Origin: Albifimbria verrucaria
Taxonomy: Eukaryota > Ascomycota > Sordariomycetes > Hypocreales > Stachybotryaceae
DNA length: 64,000 bases
NCBI GenBank assembly: GCA_020081605.1
Contig: JAHREC010000045.1
Coordinates: forward strand, 3,213,240 to 3,277,239
Reading direction: 5' to 3'
Within the stretch, counting starts at the first letter, position 1. The number at the start of each line of letters is the position of its first letter. The notes under the pieces were generated by a model. That model searched no databases. It was not told the origin of the DNA and was given only the letters and a program-made list of their open reading frames with translations. Both the position numbers and the translations under genes were made by a program. This document shows, piece after piece, positions 58,144 to 64,000 of the stretch.

Positions 58144-59110
58144 ATGGCGAAGAAGAAGAGGACGGCAGCTCAGAAGGCGGCAGAAGCGGCAAGGACATTC
58201 GCAGAACAGGAGCAAACATGGAAATCGCATCTAATACGTCCTACGAAGAAACGCACGAGCGAGAAGAGCCCGTTTCGCCTCGCGAGGAGGGGGCTCAGCC
58301 TCCCCAAAGGACACGATGAAGGGTCACGGAGCAAGCGACGATAGAACTGCGAACGGCATCGATCAGAACGAAGACCGTATAGCGAGTATGGCTGCGTCGA
58401 TGGCACGGGGTGAAGGTATGGGTCTGTATATGAGAGCTCGTCGTTTGAAGACCTAACCAAAGCCAGTGCCAGTGGGCCATGAAAGAAATTTCCTAGGTCG
58501 AGCCTTCCTACCATTCCGCTTACAGTATGAGTTTTTCGGAACTGTGCGATGTATGATGGAAGAAGCATGCTTTTTATACGCCAAAGCAGTGTTGGCAGAT
58601 ACGCTAAAGGAGCGCGGATGGGATTGCGCAGCGTCGGCTAATCTTGAATCGTGGGCGGTTCTATGGAAAGAGCATCGATACCGTTTCCCCAGATGGATAA
58701 GCGACGAAGACTTCGAGGATCTAATACAGGCAATGAACACCATACAAAAATATCAGCGGAGCGTGAGGAAGTCGACGCGGGTGAAATGAGGCGTCTGTTA
58801 AAACAGAGCCATCGACTTCTAACCCTACTCGGACAAAATGGTTATGTTCCTTCTCTAGTATCGCTGTATCAAAGTGGGGAACGATGCCTGGTGAGGTTGC
58901 ATGATGAGGTGGAAATTTGCTTCCTGCAGGGATTCCGAAGACCTCAAGGGTATCGCAGCGCAGAAGATCAAGTTAGAAAAGGAGGAAGCGGTTATAAAGG
59001 CGGATATCGAAGAAAGCATTAAAATATCTACGGCAACAGCAGCCCAGGAGTTAGACAAGGCTATACATGGAATCCGTATGGATCGGCTTTACCAGAAAAA
59101 AATAATATAA
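58144..59110 (+). pseudogene. Unknown fungal protein, multiply frameshifted
   Basis: The start MAKKKRTAAQKAAEAARTF is basic and coiled-coil-like. The best-conserved-looking stretch is HERNFLGRAFLPFRLQYEFF (58475-58534), followed by TVRCMMEEACFLYAKAVL. A third piece (REEVDAGEMRRLLKQSHRLL) and a charged helical end (KLEKEEAVIKADIEESIK) lie in two other frames. At least three slips are needed to join them. An intron at about 58415-58464 is likely. I cannot name the family. It follows the RNase H gene in the same orientation by about 230 bases. Confidence 0.45.
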
Positions 59111-59362
59111 TAGTACTGTCACCCACTAGATTATATACAGTGGGGCATGGGGCTTAGGTAATCCTGCCGTTTAATTGACAAGAGCTAAGCTCGCTTTTTA
59201 TTATATTAATGTTAAGTTTCTTCAGCACTTTCCATTCTTGGGAGGTAGCAAACACTTAAGCGGCTGGGGGTTAAGGTTAGGTTGGGTTTATATACTCTAG
59301 GGCCGACTTAATGCTGCTTTCTTTTTCACTAAACACAACCAATGTATATCAGGCTATCGTAG

Positions 59363-59842
59363 CTAATAGAAAATGTTGCTTAACAGGGAAATGTCTCCTG
59401 CAGCCGATGCCATCCACATACTCCCCCAATCATGGCACTCCAAGCCACTACCAAGAGGAGTATCTACTAAACGATAAGATATAGCACCTTCCGGTTGCAT
59501 TTGATCGTCGACTGCGATTCTTATGCCACCTGGTAGATGGCCTTTGAGATTGACAATCTTCTCCTTTATGTCTGTATAATAAAGGGATGTGAGTTTGCAT
59601 TTATGATCGAAAAGTGCAAACGTGCGATATTGTGTGAAGGTTGGATATGGTTTCCCCGTTGCCATATAGAGAGTACATTGCCCTTCCTCTGCAAAAGTGC
59701 AACGAGGCCAATTCCAGACTGGGGTGCGCTGGTTAAGATGACCATGGACTTCGCCAGTTTGAGTTATCGGTGTGGCAATAGCGCCTAGGAGACTCAACAG
59801 GATAAAGGCAAGAGAAAGTATATATTTTAAAGATAGATGCAT
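59363..59842 (-). CDS. Small secreted protein, intact
   Basis: From the ATG at 59842 an uninterrupted 159-residue frame begins with a strong signal peptide (LKYILSLAFILLSLLGAIAT). The mature part has four cysteines, in RCTFAEEGQC, HKC and LEC. No frameshift is required. Starting at the upstream TTG would add five residues, but ATG is preferred. The family is not recognised. Confidence 0.6.
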   Translation of the reverse strand: MHLSLKYILSLAFILLSLLGAIATPITQTGEVHGHLNQRTPVWNWPRCTFAEEGQCTLYMATGKPYPTFTQYRTFALFDHKCKLTSLYYTDIKEKIVNLKGHLPGGIRIAVDDQMQPEGAISYRLVDTPLGSGLECHDWGSMWMASAAGDISLLSNIFY

Positions 59843-60611
59843 GTTTGTGATTTTCAACTATTCACAAGAGATGAATATAGGTAGCCTAAAGAAAAGATTA
59901 AGATTTAAAGTTCATAGAAATATTCAGAATCGTAGAGCTTACATATTTAAATATATATTATAAAGTATGGCTGCTATTTATGAATTCTTAATACTGATGG
60001 GAGAATTGTTCGTTGGTTAGAAAACACCAGACTGTAAATCGCCGTTTTTGTTCGGTGGCTTGCTGCGCCCTGATTACTACAGGGGTGTTAGAGCGTATCT
60101 TGCGCTGTTTGGAATCCTGTAACATATGCTTACCAACAAACCCACGCTTCTCAGCCTCATGATCCAGACAAGCCCCAGGAATTGGGGGCATGTCGGAGCA
60201 ATCATATCTCGTACACGGAGCTGCGTATCATAAAACCGATGCTTCTCGCACACGCTGACAGCGGACCTTATTCTAACCGCATATCCCACAAGCTTCTGGA
60301 TACTATTTATATGTTCCAGACCCCATCATCATACGAATCATTCACCGCATGACTTGTATATGGGGGTCTGCGGCCAACTCAAGACGGAGAAGCCACAAGC
60401 CACCAACAAAGATGCTAAAAAGGGGAAAAGAATAAGCTGATAAGCGTTTGGTTCTGGATGGAGTAAGGTTAGCAATAAACTAACAGATAATTAATAGCTT
60501 AAAAGGGGACTGTATTTCCGCCATTATAATATAATAATATAATATTCGACTCCACGATATAAGAACGCTAGAAATCCTGCAATATTAACCAGCCTTTCTT
60601 ACTATTGCATT
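59843..60611. other. Divergent intergenic region
   Basis: This spacer lies between the secreted protein (leftward) and the next gene (rightward). The minus-strand frames at 59988-60289 have no domain. Nothing else is seen. Confidence 0.4.
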
Positions 60612-61836
60612 ATGAGAGTATCGATTATTATCTTATGCTGGGCCCTTGTGCCAGATTATACTCTTGCTTCTATTCTTCAACCCCTGTCTAATGGCACTAC
60701 ATATAAGTCCATTTCCTCAGAGGAAATGTGGCGAAAATAGGTACAGTAAGGGTGCAGCTATTGGTATGTCTTGTTAAACTGGCATTCGTGAGGACCCTGT
60801 TAATATATAGTAATATAGATATATTGGAGTCAAATACCACTCTCTCCGTTCAGAATCGGCCACGAAGTCGATTCGATTTTGGAATGCATGGCCAATCAAC
60901 ATTGAAGTGGTGGCCGGAACCCCAGGCATGGGCTTTGGACTTTGGGAACTCGTTACATCTTGTCGGGCATACGCTAAGTCCGAAGATGTCGAGCAGAATA
61001 GGTACTCATGCATTAAGGGTGCAGTATTCACGGTTCTGGCAGCTCTAGCCCTAAGAAGGGGTTATGGCGAGATGTCGATCGCCCTTGCCAAAAGCCTTGA
61101 TACAAAAGCTAGGGTAACGGCAGGCGAATTACTTGGCGAGCTCGTGGAGATGCATGATTGGAACCTTGGGCCCAATGTAAGGAACCCCAATGAATTCCCG
61201 CGATCCGTTAAACTCCATCGTCGAATGGAGGATATTTTAACGCAGCAACTTGGCCATGAAGTTCGGCATATTGGCATGTGGAACGAACCAAAGCTTAACC
61301 CACTCTCGAAGCGACAAGAGAAGCAACACCCAGTCTTTGCACTTCAACATGGCAGTCAAGACCTCCATATCGCAATCATGGATATCGATCCAATCACTAT
61401 GGAAAGACGTGTTAAATTAGGCTACGGCCCTGGACCACGAACAAAACTTAACGAGAGACGCCTTCAGAGCCGTGACGGGGTTGAGAAGATATATAATCAG
61501 CAATACTTCGACAGTGGCGGCCTGGATGCCAAGGCGATGATGAACAGCGAGATTAACGATCTGCCGGAGTTTAGCTATAAGAACTTAAGGTGGTTGTACG
61601 ATGAAGTAGCTTGTTCTATCGAGATCCCTAGCGAGAACAGCGACTACAAAGGGTTTCAGTGGAATATACTGGATTACTATAATCGTTTAATTATGGCCCA
61701 AGGAGCTATTGCTGCGTTCGGGCCCTCAAAGGAACAGGAATCAATCATAGGGTGGATTACTTATGGGTTCAACCTGAAATATCACGAGCAATGTATGGTC
61801 GGCGATGAATGGGGGCACCAGGTTCCATCTCGATAA
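60612..61836 (+). CDS. Secreted or membrane-anchored protein of unknown function
   Basis: A first exon from ATG 60612 has a signal-like start (MRVSIIILCWALVPDYTLAS) and ends near 60740. An intron of about 70-80 bases (ending near 60810) leads to a long second exon. That exon reads KSIRFWNAWPINIEVVAG, then GFGLWELVTSCRAYAK, and continues to 61836. A TAG directly before the donor is avoided if the AAAA run near 60737 lacks one base. The large exon (about 310 residues) contains a hydrophobic helix (CIKGAVFTVLAALALRRG) and otherwise soluble sequence. I recognise no family. Confidence 0.5.
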
Positions 61837-63052
61837 ATATCTTCATAATCAATATAGCATAAGCCGAAGAGAGGATAACTATAGCTATTACCTTTGACAT
61901 AGAAATATAATAGGCACAGCGACAAAGATACAAATCCCTAAGGCACCTAATAAAAGACGGCCTGCTTCAAAAGACTCAGGCCGCCCCAGCCCACGACCAT
62001 ATAATTTAGGTAGATAGGATAGGCCTTCCAGATATTCATCCCCTGCATGAATATAATTGAGCTCCAGCACCGAATAGCTTGAGCCCGGGTGGGAAGCCCC
62101 AAACACTCGTCAGATTGAGTTCGAGCGTCAAGGTCTAGGGTACTGATCAGCTACTTCCCAGGCGAATGGGACCAATTAGGGCACTAAGACTCACTTGTCT
62201 CTGTAGAGTGGGCATGTTTTGACGCCATTCTATGAATTGACGATGGATATATAAAAGAATATAATTTTAATGGTTTCTATAGTGAAGTGAACTCTTGAGC
62301 ATTATGTTTAAGCTGATTAGGCCGAAGGTGCTATTCGGATGGGAGCCAACGGGCGGCATGATGAGAAAGTTGGTAAAGGGGCTGATGCATTAATTTATAG
62401 CGATCTATGGATTGACGTCCTGCGGCTTAGGTTACACAGCCTCAACAGGGGCTTTGGGGGTGATAACCAACAGGCTGTTGGTTCGTAGGAGGATACAGCA
62501 GGATAACCTGTGCTGGCGTTAGGCAGGAAAACGTGGGATGGATCAACTTAACGTCCGGTGGCCGATTTGCAGGATCAGGGTTATCGGCAGATTAGTCATG
62601 GTCCTATGGCCAGCGCTAACCGCTACGTTGTCGAACCGCTAACCGCCAACCTTAAAGCGTGAGGAAAGAGCAGCTATTAAGGTTACTCTGGTTAAAATGG
62701 CAGGTATACAAGGCATAGGGTGAAATAGTATTCTAACAGCTATCGGTAAGTGCTAGTTATGAGTGAAAAGGTTGATAGAAGCGAGCAGACCAAGCATATA
62801 GGGTAGGTAAATTTCTGACCCTGACCCTAACCTAACCCTGACCTTGAGGATCTTTGGCCCTAGGGTCTGCAGAAGAAGTTTGGTTAAGGGTACAAAGAAC
62901 AGGGTTGAAGGCCGAGGTGGGCCAGGGTTACTAGCTAAGGTTCTTGTTAGACTGAAAAGACGAAGAGTTTAAGAGAAGGTGGGTTAAGTTCTCTAATCAC
63001 TGAGGAAGGAGGAGTTGTAGGAAGTTGTAGGAAGTTTTTCACAAGCTACTTT
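61837..63052. other. Subtelomeric spacer
   Basis: No supported gene. It contains degenerate telomere-like words (CCCTAACCTAACCCTGACC at 62824-62842) and GC-balanced low-similarity sequence typical of subtelomeres. Confidence 0.5.
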
Positions 63053-63204
63053 TTGCTGTCTGTTGTCTGTTGTCTGTTGTCTGCGGTTGAGTCTCCTAGT
63101 GTCACGCTGCCTAGCTTGTCTAAGCGCTTCTCCCAGTTGCTTGTTGGTGCCTGTTTGTTCTCGCTATCTAGTCGCTGTTTTCTACTCTTTCTTGTCTATC
63201 TTCT

Positions 63205-63324
63205 GTTCTCTGCTCTGTTCTCTGCTCTGTTCTCTGCTCTGTTCTCTGCTCTGTTCTCTGCTCTGTTCTCTGCTCTGTTCTCTGCTCTGTTCTCTGCTCT
63301 GTTCTCTGCTCTGTTCTCTGCTCT
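63205..63324 (+). repeat. 12-bp tandem repeat, 10 perfect copies
   Basis: The unit GTTCTCTGCTCT repeats ten times without error over exactly 120 bases. Because 12 is a multiple of three it keeps frames open, which explains the apparent LFSA-repeat frames across it. I do not regard those as genes. Just upstream (63059-63085) is a shorter CTGTTGT repeat. Confidence 0.95.
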
Positions 63325-63848
63325 TTGTTCTTTACCTCCCGCTTTAGCCTGTTAACCTTTTCCCACCAGTCCTTTCTGTTCTAGATCGGTTGTCTGTTGT
63401 CGTCGCCTGCAACCTGCTTAGCTTTCTTTTCCGTTTGCTCTTTCTAAGTTGCTACTGTCCGCCAGGTGTGGTTGGCCATCTGCCGTCTGCTTTTTGCTTC
63501 AGGGTCTTTACTAAGCACTCTCGGCCTCTGCTGGTTACTACTTTGCTAGTCACTGGTTTCCACTTGTTTGAAGCCTAGAACCTTAAGGCTACCTGATCTT
63601 TCCTACCTGGGTGGTCTCCACTACGCGCTTACAAGTAACCGACTGTTTGCGTCTTTGCTTTTCGGTCTCCACTCGTTACCCTCTGGCGGTCCCTTGTTGC
63701 TGGTCGTTTAAGAAGGCCGAAGCCTACGACTTCTTACAAGGGCGAGAAGCAAACAACAGACAGTTAAAGGCGGCTACTAAACGGCAAAAAGCGGAAAAGT
63801 AGCGTGAAGAGAGTAGAAAGGGTGAAACTGCAGGCCTAATCTTGGCCT
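63325..63848. other. Subtelomeric sequence, nothing recognised
   Basis: A CT-rich plus strand with short unsupported frames. It lies between the 12-bp repeat and the telomere-associated words. Confidence 0.45.
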
Positions 63849-63890
63849 TAACCCTACGCGTAACCCTACCCGTAGCCTTAGCCCTAACCC
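63849..63890 (-). repeat. Degenerate telomeric repeats in reverse orientation
   Basis: TAACCCT occurs at 63849 and 63861 and CCCTAACCC at 63882, with corrupted units between. They are opposite in orientation to the terminal array that begins nine bases later, which makes a head-to-head telomeric junction. Confidence 0.7.
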
Positions 63891-63898
63891 AACGGAAA

Positions 63899-64000
63899 TT
63901 AGGGTTAGGGTTAGGGTTAGGGTTAGGGTTAGGGTTAGGAGTTAGGGTTAGGAGTTAGGGTTAGGGTTAGGGTTAGGGTTAGGGTTAGGGTTAGGGTTAG
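63899..64000 (+). repeat. Telomere, (TTAGGG)n
   Basis: Fourteen perfect TTAGGG units plus a partial one run to the right edge. They are interrupted by two 7-base TTAGGAG variants at 63935-63941 and 63948-63954. The G-rich strand pointing right identifies a right-hand chromosome end. Confidence 0.97.

Noticed and set aside
63053..63355. Long plus-strand frames encoding LFSA-type repeats
   Set aside because: They arise only because the 12-bp tandem repeat length is a multiple of three. There is no domain, no signal of selection and two frames are equally open.
1..64000. tRNA or rRNA genes
   Set aside because: I saw no stretch with convincing tRNA arms and internal A/B boxes, nor rRNA-like sequence, while reading both strands. 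A tRNAscan/Infernal run would be needed to exclude them fully.

Overview
This is a filamentous ascomycete (Pezizomycotina) chromosome end. The last 102 bases are a TTAGGG telomere array running to the right edge, so the right side is the chromosome terminus and everything else is subtelomeric. The fungal origin is supported by short GT-AG introns (about 40-85 nt) with CTAAC-like branch points, a HET-domain gene, Zn2Cys6 and bZIP-DUF3425 regulators, an RTA1-like protein and several P450s. There are also AT-only islands of the kind left by repeat-induced point mutation (RIP). The genus cannot be fixed from the sequence alone.

Layout: 0.4-6.8 kb holds a small secreted Cys-rich protein, a HET gene and a decayed UGT-type sterol glucosyltransferase. 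7.4-16.3 kb holds a broken Zn2Cys6 factor, a bZIP-DUF3425 factor, an NAD(P)-dependent reductase, an RTA1-like membrane protein, a NACHT scrap and a methionine-permease-like transporter. 17-23 kb holds an NLR-N-terminus-like pseudogene, an unknown Ser/Gly/Tyr-rich protein and a kinase-like protein. 25.8-42.7 kb looks like the tailoring half of a secondary-metabolite cluster: three P450s, a beta-cyclopiazonate-dehydrogenase-like flavoprotein, an MFS exporter, a rhodopsin-like membrane protein and a berberine-bridge-type oxidase with a truncated paralogue. No PKS, NRPS or terpene synthase is visible. 42.7-45.0 kb is a 2.3-kb AT-only block ending in microsatellites.

45.2-52.8 kb is the most unusual part. 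A GC-rich foldback repeat is followed by two co-oriented genes: a DGQHR/ParB-like protein of about 774 residues and an unknown acidic protein of about 1,230 residues. I regard this pair as the best candidate for an undescribed system. 53.8-61.8 kb contains a GT31-type glycosyltransferase, secreted proteins, a decayed RNase H and an unknown gene. 62-64 kb is subtelomeric repeat and telomere.

An important caveat applies to the whole window. Nearly every conserved gene carries one or more -1 frameshifts, and almost all are explained by one missing base in a C/G run of 2-4 or an A/T run of 2-6. Either the assembly has systematic homopolymer under-calls or these runs have truly contracted. I therefore list genes broken only this way as CDS with the lesion noted, and reserve 'pseudogene' for genes with additional nonsense codons or truncation. 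Introns and starts are my own reading of the sequence and have no transcript support.
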